Source of the DNA: PALSA-1004 sp963829085
Lineage (GTDB): Bacteria > Pseudomonadota > Gammaproteobacteria > Burkholderiales > SG8-41
Assembly: GCA_963829085.1 (NCBI GenBank)
Contig: CAWHHJ010000007.1
Location: forward strand, 310,001 to 374,000
Direction of reading: 5' to 3'
Length of the DNA: 64,000 nt
Positions 18,715 to 27,229 of this stretch are shown here, one piece after another (position 1 is the stretch's first letter; the number at the start of each line of letters is the position of its first letter). The translations under genes and the position numbers were made by a program. The notes under the pieces were generated by a model. That model was not told the DNA's origin and did no database searches. It was given only the letters and a program-made list of their open reading frames with translations.

Positions 18715-18911
18715 CTGCGGAGTAGCGGCGCTAGCTTATCGGCGGCGGCGGCAGAGTTTCGACAACGCCGCTTAGTTCTTTTGGGCACCGACGCCTGAGT
18801 TCGAGGCGTGCACGGCGGTCCTTTTTGGCAGCCTCGGCCTCAGCAGCGCGATGGCCCGCATCTTGCGAAATCCCCGTGATCACAATTGCCGACCACGGCG
18901 GGAGACAAGGC

Positions 18912-19148
18912 ATGCTGCAAGTAAATCTGGACGATGCGGATCATCATATCGAGCGGTATATCAAGGAAACCTGCGGCAACGTCGGCCGTATTACGTCCGT
19001 CAAACTGCACCGTTCCCCGTCGCCCTTCGCGCTGATCGAGATGTCGAGACAGGAATATACATATGAGCTGGCCGCGCAGCTGGGCGGTTCTACATTCGGC
19101 ACGTGCGCGCTGATTCATCTCGAGCAAAAGAAAGCCGAAGGCGGCTGA
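18912..19148 (+). CDS. small RRM-like protein, unknown function
   Basis: A 78-residue protein starting at ATG 18912 behind GGGAGACAAGG. The order helix-strand-strand-helix is suggested by IERYIKETCGNVGRITSVKLHR, then FALIEMSRQEYTYELAAQLGG and CALIHLEQ, resembling a minimal RNA-recognition-motif fold without clear RNP1/RNP2 aromatics. It stands alone between phospholipase and DUF3761-like genes. Function is not assigned. Confidence 0.6.
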   Translation: MLQVNLDDADHHIERYIKETCGNVGRITSVKLHRSPSPFALIEMSRQEYTYELAAQLGGSTFGTCALIHLEQKKAEGG

Positions 19149-19296
19149 GCGCGGCCTACTCCGAAGCATCACCGCGCGACTAGCACTGCGTGCCTGGCCG
19201 GACTCCCGTTGCATCCGTCTCGCTGAATATCAGCCCCTGGACGTGATATTAGGCTCAAGACGTCCAGCATGAACGCGGATAACATGTCGAACAGTG

Positions 19297-19590
19297 ATGA
19301 AACCTATCGCCTTCGCCACCGCAGCGCTGATCGCAATAGCGCCGTTTACTGCCTCCACATTATCCGCTGCATCTGACGCATCGGATCGCACACACAATCC
19401 TCGACCGGCTGCTACATCGACGGTTCAGGCGATCAAGAACGACGCCGCGGAATCTAAGCGGGGACTCAAAAACGCAGTGCGGAAACTAAAGCGAAAAATC
19501 GCTGTTGCGGAATGCAATGACGGCCGCTACAGCTATACGCACCACAAAACGTGCAACAAGCATGGCGGGGTAAAGGAACGCCTGCGTTGA
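19297..19590 (+). CDS. DUF3761-like small secreted protein
   Basis: A 97-residue protein with a signal peptide (KPIAFATAALIAIAPFTAS, cleavage near LSAA). A basic middle (KRGLKNAVRKLKRKI) precedes the C-terminal motif CNDGRYSYTHHKTCNKHGGV. This matches the Cys-rich tail of DUF3761-type proteins (C-x-D-G-x-Y-S ... C-x-x-H-G-G-V). Met 19297 is preferred over the adjacent GTG 19294. The last 17 bases belong to the first unit of a downstream 38-bp repeat. Function unknown. Confidence 0.7.
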   Translation: MKPIAFATAALIAIAPFTASTLSAASDASDRTHNPRPAATSTVQAIKNDAAESKRGLKNAVRKLKRKIAVAECNDGRYSYTHHKTCNKHGGVKERLR

Positions 19591-19711
19591 ACTCGGCCAG
19601 GCGTCGGAAGCAGGAACGCCTGCGTTAAAGCCGGCCAAGCGGCAAAAGCAGGAACGCCTGTGCTGTCGTACGCAGGAACGCCTGCACTAATGCCGGTCAG
19701 GCGTTAAAAGC
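19574..19711 (+). repeat. four-unit 38-bp tandem repeat with hairpin potential
   Basis: Units begin with AGGAACGCCTG at 19574, 19612, 19650 and 19674. The spacings are 38, 38 and 24 bp; the third unit is shortened and the fourth is again about 38 bp. Within units, CGCCTG near the start is complementary to CAGGCG near the end (units 1 and 4), and GCAGG-AACG-CCTGC forms a small hairpin. The first unit overlaps the end of the preceding coding region. The tract may act as a terminator or an RNA-stabilising element. Confidence 0.8.
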
Positions 19712-19756
19712 TATTTCAGTGGTGACGCGAGGCAGAGCCCCGCGTCGGTCCAACGG

Positions 19757-19942
19757 TCAGCGACTTTTGGCCGCATCCTTCACGGTCTGCTTGGCGTCGC
19801 CATAACCTTTTTGCGCCTTGCCAGCGGCTTGTTTGGCCAACCCCTTCGCCTGCTGCTTGTCACTGCCCACCATTTTTCCAGCGCCTTCCTGGACTTTGCC
19901 GGCGACATCTTTCGCGCTACCCTTGACTTGGTCTTTGTTCAT
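19757..19942 (-). CDS. CsbD-family stress protein
   Basis: A 61-residue hydrophilic protein: MNKDQVKGSAKDVAGKVQEG, then AGKMVGSDKQQAKGLAKQ and so on, with the repeating K-G-x-A-K/A-G-K pattern of the CsbD family. Family members are general-stress induced (sigma-B regulon in Bacillus, abundant in many proteobacteria) with no known enzymatic role. A GAGGAG ribosome binding site lies before the ATG. The gene is divergent from the aldo/keto reductase gene. Confidence 0.93.
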   Translation of the reverse strand: MNKDQVKGSAKDVAGKVQEGAGKMVGSDKQQAKGLAKQAAGKAQKGYGDAKQTVKDAAKSR

Positions 19943-20112
19943 GTTCAGTACTCCTCGTGATATAGAAAGGTTTGTTTATTCCAACGCCGTCCTCAGGTCT
20001 TTGGTACGCTTTCATTATGGGCGGCTTCACGGTCAAAGCGAGTAGACTGCGTCCGATTGACATGTCAGTAACGCACTGAACATGTCGCAGTTAATTATGT
20101 CCGCGCCCCGCC

Positions 20113-20946
20113 TTGCATAACGTCCTGCTACCGTCAGGCGATCGCGTCGCCGCCCTGGGCCAAGGCACGTGGTACATGGGAGAAAGCCGTGTGGCACGAG
20201 CACGTGAAATCGCAGCGCTGCGAACCGGGCTGGACTGCGGTCTCACTCTTATCGACACCGCTGAAATGTATGCCGGCGGACGGGCGGAAGAGGTCGTCGG
20301 CGAGGCGATTGCCGGACGCCGCGACGAAGTGTTCCTTGCGAGCAAGGTGTTGCCCGAACATTCGAGCGGACGCGGGACGATGTCGGCTTGCGAGCGCAGC
20401 CTCAAGCGTTTACGCACCGACCGCCTGGACCTTTACCTGCTGCACTGGCGTGGCAGCATCGGACTCGATGAAACCATGGAAGCGCTCGCGCTGCTGCAGC
20501 GTCAGGGAAAAATCCGCCACTATGGCGTCAGCAATCTGGACCGATCCGATATGGAAGAGCTTTGGCAAACGAACTCCGGGTCCGCCGTTGTTACCAATCA
20601 GGTCTTATACAACCTCATGCGGCGTGGCATTGAATGGGATCTGCTGCCATGGCTGCGCGAGCGGCGCATTCCGGTAATGGCTTACTCGCCGCTCGAACAA
20701 GGACGTTTGATAAAAGACGCACGGCTCGCTGCGTTCGCGCTGCGCCACGAGATGACAGCCGCACAGGCCGCACTCGCATGGCTGCTCGACAAGGAAGACG
20801 TGATCGCGATTCCGAAGTCTGCCGATAAAAGCCGGATCGCTGAGAACGCCGCGGTGCTCGAGCGTCCGTTAAGCGCAGCACAGCGTGAAGAATTGAACCG
20901 TCTGTTTCCGCCGCCGACGCATTCCGAACCGCTTGCAATGTTGTGA
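20113..20946 (+). CDS. aldo/keto reductase
   Basis: A 277-residue (alpha/beta)8-barrel NADPH reductase. Catalytic tetrad regions are visible: LIDTAEMYAGG (Asp and Tyr), LASKVLP (Lys) and LYLLHWRG (His). Cofactor-end motifs follow: YGVSNLD, VTNQVLYNL, MAYSPLEQGRL and IAIPKSADKSRI. The only nearby in-frame start is TTG 20113; an ATG at 20097 is one base out of frame, so the 5' end may contain an indel. Substrate unknown; members reduce aldehydes and methylglyoxal-like compounds. Confidence 0.88.
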   Translation: MHNVLLPSGDRVAALGQGTWYMGESRVARAREIAALRTGLDCGLTLIDTAEMYAGGRAEEVVGEAIAGRRDEVFLASKVLPEHSSGRGTMSACERSLKRLRTDRLDLYLLHWRGSIGLDETMEALALLQRQGKIRHYGVSNLDRSDMEELWQTNSGSAVVTNQVLYNLMRRGIEWDLLPWLRERRIPVMAYSPLEQGRLIKDARLAAFALRHEMTAAQAALAWLLDKEDVIAIPKSADKSRIAENAAVLERPLSAAQREELNRLFPPPTHSEPLAML

Positions 20947-21127
20947 CAACTAACCGCTGAAAAAACGTCCGGCATATATGTGAACGTCATTTCACCCGCA
21001 ACACATTCGAGCAGGATTGAGCGGTAGTTCGCGACCTACAGTAAAAGAAGCACTCTGCTGATATTTAACCGACGTGCGGCAGCACAAGATGACGCTGTCA
21101 TCGGTCATGTTTATTGAGGAGAAAAGC

Positions 21128-21328
21128 ATGCCTAAAAGCCGCCGCGCCACAGCTGCTGAAACGAGCATCAAATCTTTCGCCGACGATTCCGATGTGGACA
21201 TGGAAATGTCGGATGGCCCAGAACCGGGTAACGTATATCTCTACGACTTGCCGCGCGACGAAGAATTTGTATGCAGTGACGAGGAAGTGCGCGAAGCTTG
21301 TGACGGGCTCGTCCCGATGATGCGCTAG
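21128..21328 (+). CDS. small acidic protein, unknown function
   Basis: A 66-residue protein from ATG 21128, which has an ideal GAGGAG site eight bases upstream. After a short basic start (PKSRRAT) it is very acidic (DDSDVDMEMSDGPEPG, LPRDEEF, SDEEVREACDG) with two Cys. No family is recognised. It is followed by about 240 bp without a convincing gene before the AsmA gene. Confidence 0.65.
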   Translation: MPKSRRATAAETSIKSFADDSDVDMEMSDGPEPGNVYLYDLPRDEEFVCSDEEVREACDGLVPMMR

Positions 21329-21570
21329 CTGCTACAACATGCAGTCTGCGCTGCGGCGTCTGGCCCCGGACGCTGATCAGCGCTCAACATTGCCGGTCCG
21401 GAGTCGGCTCGCTGTCCATCCCTCCGAGGCATACGTCGCGCTCCCGCTCCTACTTAGTCGACGTCGCCCGGTGGTTCGTAAGACCGTTCCTACTACTATT
21501 AACGAACTCTCCGTCTTGACCGACGTCCCACGTCGCACATACTGGCGGACATCGTTTCGATGGGATCCGT

Positions 21571-23517
21571 ATGAGTCGAGGACAAAAATGGCTGGCGGGC
21601 ATCGGTGCTTTTCTAATCATCCTGTTCGTGGGCTTGTATTTTCTAGATTGGAACCTGCTCCGTCCATTTATCGCACGCAAGGTTAGCGACGCGACGGGAA
21701 GAAGCTTCGCTATCAACGGCGACCTCAATGTTCACCTGTCGCTACGCCCGCGCATCATCGTGAACGACATAGTGATGGGCAACGCCGAGTGGGCGCGCGA
21801 ACTAAATATGGCGGAAATCAAACGCCTCGACTTTAGAATCGACCTCCTGCGTTTGATCGGCGGTCACCTGAGTTTTCCCGAGCTCGCGCTATCCGAACCG
21901 CGGGTTCGGCTCGAAGTTAACAAAGATGGCACGCCGAACTGGGTTTTCAAGGAAGAAAACAAAGACAAACCGACGGCTATCCCCGAAGTCGGCGCGCTAT
22001 CAATCGACAAGGGCAACGCAACATACACCGATCCTCGCATCAACACGGACTTGACCTTTGACGTCAACACACTGGATGGGCAGCAAGGACCGGAATCGAT
22101 GGTTGAAGTTATCGGCAAGGGGCGCTTCAAAGGCATGCCGTCTACGCTCAACGCACGTGGCGGCGCGTTGTTGAGCCTTCGGGACGCGAGTAATCCCTAC
22201 CCCATCAAGCTGCGGGCCGCATTGGGTACGACTAAAGCCAGCGTCGACGGCACACTCATCGATCCGCTGCACCTCAAAGGCGAGAACGTCAATTTCACAC
22301 TGGAAGGCAGTGACCTCTCGCTCCTCTACCCGATTGCCGGTGTGCCGATTCCCCCGACGCCGCCATACAAGATCGAGGGCGCACTTAATCATGCCGGTGA
22401 CTTGTGGTCGCTGCGGCAGTTGAAAGGGCTGGTCGGAAAAAGCGATATCGCGGGCGATTTTTCGCTCGACTTGAATAAAAAGCCGCAATTCATCAAGGCG
22501 GATCTCGTATCGAATCGGCTCGACATGGCGGATTTGGGCGGCTTCATTGGCGGCGATCGTGGCGACAAGCCCGCGAACAAACCGCCGCCTTCCGACAAGT
22601 TGCTTCCCACCGAGCCATTCAGTCTGGAAAAACTGCGCGCGGCGAACGCCGACGTGAAGTTTCACGGCGCGAAGATCATAACCGACAAGATGCCCGTCGA
22701 AAAAATGGATGTTCACCTTTTTGTCGAGGATGGGCGCCTGAAGCTCACACCGCTTAATTTTTCGGTAGCCGGCGGAACCCTGGAAACTCAGATACAGATG
22801 GACGGGCGTCAGCAGCGCATTGCAACCCACGCAGAGATTGCCGCGAAAGGCTTCCATCTGGACAAGCTCGTGCCGACCGAAAAGATGAGCGCTGCAAGTG
22901 CCGGCACGATGGGCGGACGGGCGAAGCTTGACATGAGTGGCAACTCGATTTCGCAGATGCTTGGCTCGGCGAACGGTGACATGGCCCTGATTATGGACGG
23001 CGGGACAGTCAGCGAGCTGTTGCTGCGGTTGACGAACCTCGACATCGCTAATTCGCTCGCACGCCTCTTGGGCGGCGACAAGCAGACGCCGATGCGCTGC
23101 ATGGTAGCGAACTTGAATGCAGTTAATGGCGACTTCCAGATACGGGCAATGGTCCTCGATACGCCCAAAGTAAATGTGCACGGCACCGGACACGTAAATT
23201 TCGCCACCGAGGCGATGCAACTGCGCCTGGTCGGGGAGTCCAAAGGTTTCAGCCTTGCATCACTGCGCGGACCGATCGATATCGGAGGCACACTGAAACA
23301 CCCTGTGGTCCGACCGGAGATGGGTAATGTGATTGCGCGTGGCGGTCTCGCCGCCGCGCTCGGCATCGTCACTGCCGGCATAGGCACTCTCATTCCATTG
23401 CTCGAATTCGGCAAAGAACAAGACACCAATTGCACCAAGCTCGTTGCCGAAGCTAAATCAGACGTCGGCATCAAAACCAGTGACATGGCACCTCGCGCGG
23501 CGCCTAAGAAACACTAG
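21571..23517 (+). CDS. AsmA-family envelope protein
   Basis: A 648-residue protein with one N-terminal membrane helix (WLAGIGAFLIILFVGLYFLDW) followed directly by the AsmA motif: LRPFIARKVSDATGRSFAIN, then GDLNVHLSLRPRIIVNDIVMGN. A chorein-like repeated-beta-groove body follows, and the C-terminal AsmA-2 part includes GGTVSELLLRLTNLDIANSL and LRGPIDIGGTLKHPVVRPE. Such proteins sit in the inner membrane with a periplasmic beta groove and are implicated in phospholipid transport and outer-membrane assembly. Length is usual for the proteobacterial AsmA/YhjG type. It is a single gene with its own start. Confidence 0.92.
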   Translation: MSRGQKWLAGIGAFLIILFVGLYFLDWNLLRPFIARKVSDATGRSFAINGDLNVHLSLRPRIIVNDIVMGNAEWARELNMAEIKRLDFRIDLLRLIGGHLSFPELALSEPRVRLEVNKDGTPNWVFKEENKDKPTAIPEVGALSIDKGNATYTDPRINTDLTFDVNTLDGQQGPESMVEVIGKGRFKGMPSTLNARGGALLSLRDASNPYPIKLRAALGTTKASVDGTLIDPLHLKGENVNFTLEGSDLSLLYPIAGVPIPPTPPYKIEGALNHAGDLWSLRQLKGLVGKSDIAGDFSLDLNKKPQFIKADLVSNRLDMADLGGFIGGDRGDKPANKPPPSDKLLPTEPFSLEKLRAANADVKFHGAKIITDKMPVEKMDVHLFVEDGRLKLTPLNFSVAGGTLETQIQMDGRQQRIATHAEIAAKGFHLDKLVPTEKMSAASAGTMGGRAKLDMSGNSISQMLGSANGDMALIMDGGTVSELLLRLTNLDIANSLARLLGGDKQTPMRCMVANLNAVNGDFQIRAMVLDTPKVNVHGTGHVNFATEAMQLRLVGESKGFSLASLRGPIDIGGTLKHPVVRPEMGNVIARGGLAAALGIVTAGIGTLIPLLEFGKEQDTNCTKLVAEAKSDVGIKTSDMAPRAAPKKH

Positions 23518-23605
23518 CTCGCATCAAAGCGCGCCGAGAGCGATCACGCCGCAACGATTAACTGATCGGCTATCATGACGCTTCATCGCAGTGCGGGGCG
23601 GATCC

Positions 23606-24094
23606 ATGACGAAGCGTGCGGCCGGCTTCACCATGATCGAGATGATGATCGTCATCGCCGTGGTCGCCATTCTGGCGCTATTAGCCGCGCCGAGCTTCCA
23701 GGACCAGATCATCAGAGATCAAATCAACAAGGCGCTGCCACTGGCAGATATCGCAAAGGCACCAACTGCTCTGGCATGGTCCACCGCGCAGGCATTTCCG
23801 GCCGATAACGCGAGTGCCGGATTGCCGCCCGCGGACAAGATCGTCAATAACTACATCAGCTCAGTGCAGGTGCAGGACGGCGCCATCCACATAACGTTCG
23901 GCAACCGTGCCAACGCGCTCATCACTGGGCGCGTACTGTCATTGAGACCTGCGGTGGTAGAGGATGCGCCGATCGTGCCGGTGACCTGGGTTTGCGGCGG
24001 CGCCGAAGCGCCGGACAAGATGACCGCCCATGGCGAGAATAAAACGAATATCGTCGCAGGCTATCTGCCGTTCAACTGTCGATGCGCGCAGTAG
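23606..24094 (+). CDS. type IV pilin-like protein
   Basis: A 162-residue prepilin: MTKRAAG then FTMIEMMIVIAVVAILALLA, which is the type III signal with the prepilin peptidase site after Gly and Glu at +5. A soluble C-terminal head includes VTWVCGGAEAPDKMTAHGENKT and LPFNC, giving a Cys pair as in major pilins. ATG 23606 is preferred; a GTG five codons upstream is possible. No pil assembly genes are adjacent, so this is an isolated pilin or minor pilin, perhaps assembled by machinery encoded elsewhere. Confidence 0.83.
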   Translation: MTKRAAGFTMIEMMIVIAVVAILALLAAPSFQDQIIRDQINKALPLADIAKAPTALAWSTAQAFPADNASAGLPPADKIVNNYISSVQVQDGAIHITFGNRANALITGRVLSLRPAVVEDAPIVPVTWVCGGAEAPDKMTAHGENKTNIVAGYLPFNCRCAQ

Positions 24095-24195
24095 CGCTAA
24101 AAATTGAGCGTTTCTTGCGGTTACCTGGTCGTGACCGCTAGGGCCAGACTGGTCGATACGAGTCAGGATGGAGCCGCTCAGTTTAGAATCTGACG

Positions 24196-24528
24196 ATGCC
24201 TGTCGCCGAAATCATCAGCCTCTTTGTGATCGGCTGTATTGCGTGGCTTTGGCTGGACAGTCTCAAAGCGCGAGAGATCGCGGTGACGGCCGCAAGATCG
24301 GCGTGTCGCGCCGAAAACCTGTTGCTGCTCGATGACACCGTGGCCATTTCAAATGTGAAGCCCGCACGCGATGATGACGGTCAGGTCAAACTTCAACGTG
24401 CGTATAACTTCGAATACAGCGACACCGGAAATAACCGGCTCAGGGGCAGCCTCGTGCTGCGTGGACATCGCGTGGTGCTCCTGAATGTCGGCGTGCGCGC
24501 GGCGCCGCCATTGACCATCGTGCACTGA
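24196..24528 (+). CDS. DUF3301 domain-containing membrane protein
   Basis: A 110-residue protein with an N-terminal membrane helix (AEIISLFVIGCIAWLWLDSLKAREIA) and the DUF3301 pattern ARSACRAENLLLLDDTVAI, RAYNFEYSDTGNNRLRGSL and LRGHRVVLL. Proteobacterial orthologues are single genes of unknown function. It converges on the lipoprotein gene at 24590. Between them is an imperfect GC-rich inverted repeat (AGCGGAG ... CTCCGCT, about 24559-24585) without a U tract. Confidence 0.88.
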   Translation: MPVAEIISLFVIGCIAWLWLDSLKAREIAVTAARSACRAENLLLLDDTVAISNVKPARDDDGQVKLQRAYNFEYSDTGNNRLRGSLVLRGHRVVLLNVGVRAAPPLTIVH

Positions 24529-24589
24529 ACGAAGGCCGGCGTCGCGAGAAGCGGAGCAGACGGAGTTACTCCGCTCCACTTACTATCGC

Positions 24590-25255
24590 TTAATTGACTG
24601 CGAAACAGTAGAAGAGACCCGCGCCGCCAGTTCCTTTGAGCGCTTCCTGGCTGCATCCGCCACGGGAAGCGTGCGATGAGTTCCATGACTTCGCAACGGC
24701 GTCATCGGTCAGCCCTTGACGGTCGCTGTGTCCCATCTGCACCGCGCCGTCCGCGCCGCTTTTCGTGTAATTGCCGCAAGTCATATCCTTGTCTGCGGGA
24801 TACGCACGGCCATTCGCCTGCGAACCGGTCAGCACGTCATGCGTGTTTACGGGATCCCCTCGCCCGCTGACAATCTCGCCTTTCTCGGTCAGATTGGTCT
24901 GCTTGGTGAGGTTGTTGTTATCCCGATGCAGGTCGTCGACATCGCGCGCAATGACCACACCCTTCGCGTTTTGCCATGGGCCGCGCCCGATGCGATCACG
25001 CGCGTTCACGCCACCCGCACCGCTCGTGCTCAAGTAAGCGCGCCACGTGCGGTTACCCGCGCCGGCGGCCTGCGCGAGCGACTGACAATGGCGGTCTGCA
25101 CCGGCAAGCCCGCCGAGATCCGCGCCTTTGCCGCTGCCGACGCTGGTTACGAAGAATGTCATCGAATTCTGGGTTGCTCCTTGCTGCATATCGCCACACC
25201 CGGCGAGGCCCAGCGCTCCCAGTGCGATCGCGGCCAGTCGAAATTTTCGTTTCAC
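24590..25255 (-). CDS. lectin-like secreted lipoprotein
   Basis: A 221-residue lipoprotein with signal KRKFRLAAIALGALGLAGC, a perfect lipobox (L-A-G-C) followed by GD. The mature domain has FFVTSVGSGKGADLGGLAGADRHCQSLA and TWRAYLSTSG, then RGPWQNAKGVVIA, NTHDVLTGSQANGRA and CGNYTKSG. It ends in a Cys-containing segment (GGCSQEAL ... LFYCFAVN). This pattern is the family often called 'lectin' in proteobacteria, related to C-type-lectin/endostatin-like folds. It is probably outer-membrane anchored. Its role is unknown. Confidence 0.8.
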   Translation of the reverse strand: MKRKFRLAAIALGALGLAGCGDMQQGATQNSMTFFVTSVGSGKGADLGGLAGADRHCQSLAQAAGAGNRTWRAYLSTSGAGGVNARDRIGRGPWQNAKGVVIARDVDDLHRDNNNLTKQTNLTEKGEIVSGRGDPVNTHDVLTGSQANGRAYPADKDMTCGNYTKSGADGAVQMGHSDRQGLTDDAVAKSWNSSHASRGGCSQEALKGTGGAGLFYCFAVN

Positions 25256-25397
25256 GATGTCTCCTCAGTTGTCGTTCGATGCGAAGCATGACCGTAACAC
25301 AATGCGGATGTCACCTCAATGCAGCTGGCGCAGTGTCCCGCCGTTATCTTTGCCGCGATAAAATGGCCGCCATTCAAATGACCGGGGGCACGAATAA

Positions 25398-26405
25398 ATG
25401 GCTTCAACCAAACGCATCGACGTGCACAGTCATGTTTTTCCGCGAGGCATGCTCGATCTGGTGCGGGCGCGACCCGACGACTTCGGCATGCGCTTCGATA
25501 ACGCGACCGGCACCGAGCGGCTGCTGCGCGACGACGGCCACGTCAGTCCGCTCTTCGACGAATTCCATGATGCGGCGGCGAAAGTGGCAGGTATGGATCG
25601 CAAAGGGCTCGATATTTCGGTGATATCGCCGACACCGATGATTTACTTCTACTGGCTTGATATCGATCGGGCGCTGGCAGCGTCGCGTGTTATCAACGAT
25701 GGCATCGCAGCAATGGTGGCGCAATTCCCCGAGCGTCTGCGCGGCATGGCCACAGTGCCCATGCAAAATGCGGATGCAGCGATCGCGGAACTTGAGCGTG
25801 TGGTGAGTCAACACGGCTTCCGAGCAATCGAACTGGGCTGCACGATATTGGATGGCCAACTCGCTGATACGCGCTTTCGGCCGGTGCTGCGGCGGGCGCA
25901 GGAGTTGAAGGTATTCGTCTTCACGCATCCGCAGTACACCGGCGCCGAGCGCTGCAGTCTGAATCCGTATTATTTATCGAATCTCATCGGCCATCCGCTG
26001 GATACGGTAACCATGGCGGCGCATCTTATGTTCAGCGGCGCTCTCGATGAGTTACCGGAACTTAAGATCGTGCTCGCGCATGGCGGCGGCTATCTGCCAT
26101 ACCAGATCGGCCGGCTCGCGCATGGCTACGACGTTCGCAAGGAGCCAAAAGTGAACAACGCCAGCTCACCGCGTGACCTGTTACGGCGCTTTTATTTCGA
26201 TGCGCTCACGCACGATGATAAAGCGCTGGAATTCCTGATCAGCCAGGTCGGCGCGGACCGCGTTACGCTCGGTACCGACGCCCCCTTCGATATGGGCGAA
26301 GAAAATCCGCTCACGCGCCTTGACGCCGTACACGGCTTGAGTGATACAGACCGTGCCCGCGTGCTGGGTCTGAACGTGTTGGGACTGCTCGGCGAGAAAA
26401 GCTGA
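25398..26405 (+). CDS. amidohydrolase-2 family enzyme (aminocarboxymuconate-semialdehyde decarboxylase-like)
   Basis: A 335-residue metal-dependent TIM-barrel enzyme. Metal ligands are visible: DVHSHVFP (HxH), FTHPQYTG (third His), VLAHGGGYLPYQIGRL (His of the ACMSD family) and LGTDAPFDMG (Asp). LRGMATVPMQNADAAIAELERV is typical for ACMSD-like decarboxylases and hydratases, which act on ring-cleavage products. The gene stands upstream of, and converges with, an SDR and two Bug genes, fitting aromatic-compound catabolism. Precise substrate unknown. Confidence 0.9.
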   Translation: MASTKRIDVHSHVFPRGMLDLVRARPDDFGMRFDNATGTERLLRDDGHVSPLFDEFHDAAAKVAGMDRKGLDISVISPTPMIYFYWLDIDRALAASRVINDGIAAMVAQFPERLRGMATVPMQNADAAIAELERVVSQHGFRAIELGCTILDGQLADTRFRPVLRRAQELKVFVFTHPQYTGAERCSLNPYYLSNLIGHPLDTVTMAAHLMFSGALDELPELKIVLAHGGGYLPYQIGRLAHGYDVRKEPKVNNASSPRDLLRRFYFDALTHDDKALEFLISQVGADRVTLGTDAPFDMGEENPLTRLDAVHGLSDTDRARVLGLNVLGLLGEKS

Positions 26406-26417
26406 TTCAGGACCGAT

Positions 26418-27212
26418 TTACCAGAGGCCTTTCAAACGGCCACCGTCGAGATTGAGCGACACGCCGGTGATATAACTGGCACGTTCTGAACACAGGAAAA
26501 CGATCGCGTTGGCGAGCTCTTGCGGCTTGCCAAAACGGTTTAGCGAATTTTTGCGTGCGGCCAGCCGGCGCGCTTCCTCTTCGCTCCTGACGTTCAGCTC
26601 CGCCGCGAGTCCCTGCGCATTGCGCTGCCACAGATTGGTATCCACCCATCCCGGGCACACGGCGTTGACGTGGACGCCGTCTTCACCGAACTCGGTCGAT
26701 AACGATTTCGTTATATTGAGCAGCGCGCTATTGGTGATGCCGCTGCCGAACATGTAAGGATCGGGCTCCTTGCCTGCGCCGCCGATGATATTGACGATGC
26801 GGCCCCATTTCTTAGCCTTCATCATCGGATGAACGAGCCGGATTGCACGCATGAAACCGAAGAGCTTGGTGTCCAGTTGCTCCTGCAATCCCGCGTCCGT
26901 CAATGCTGCGAAGCGGCCCGAATACATCTGGCCGGCATTGTTGACGAGAATGTCCACTCCACCGAAGCGCTGGCGTGCGGCATCCACGAGACGCGCGATA
27001 TCGCTTTCTTTGGTGGAATCGGCGACGACGGCATGTATGTCGCCCCCCGTTGTCTTCGCAAGTTCATCCCGCGAGCGCTCGAGCGTCTGCGCATTGCGCC
27101 CGCTGATTGTCACACGCACACCTTCTTCGAGAAACTGTCGCGCGGTCTCCCGTCCGATACCGCGGCTGCCGCCCGTGACGATTGCCGACCTTCCCCTGAT
27201 TCCCATGTCCAT
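26418..27212 (-). CDS. SDR-family protein lacking the catalytic Tyr/Lys
   Basis: A 264-residue classical SDR fold with TGGSRGIG, a NNAG motif, and C-terminal ITGVSLNLDGG. The initiating ATG 27212 has a GGAGA site. Where Y-x3-K should be, alignment with the following ALLNITKSLS helix gives S157-G-I-T-N161. The upstream Ser site reads NIIGGAGK, so all three catalytic residues appear replaced. The segment GAGKEPDPYMFGSG is a coherent subfamily signature rather than decay. It could act as a cofactor-binding or regulatory homologue, or use different chemistry. The downstream end of the Bug gene is 17 bp away, so both are probably in one leftward operon. Confidence 0.9.
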   Translation of the reverse strand: MDMGIRGRSAIVTGGSRGIGRETARQFLEEGVRVTISGRNAQTLERSRDELAKTTGGDIHAVVADSTKESDIARLVDAARQRFGGVDILVNNAGQMYSGRFAALTDAGLQEQLDTKLFGFMRAIRLVHPMMKAKKWGRIVNIIGGAGKEPDPYMFGSGITNSALLNITKSLSTEFGEDGVHVNAVCPGWVDTNLWQRNAQGLAAELNVRSEEEARRLAARKNSLNRFGKPQELANAIVFLCSERASYITGVSLNLDGGRLKGLW

Positions 27213-27229
27213 GTTCGTGATTCTCCGTT

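Noticed and set aside
18780..18830. Terminator after the phospholipase gene
   Set aside because: A short ACGCCT/AGGCGT stem exists, but the T run lies about 14 bases downstream and the pairing is weak.
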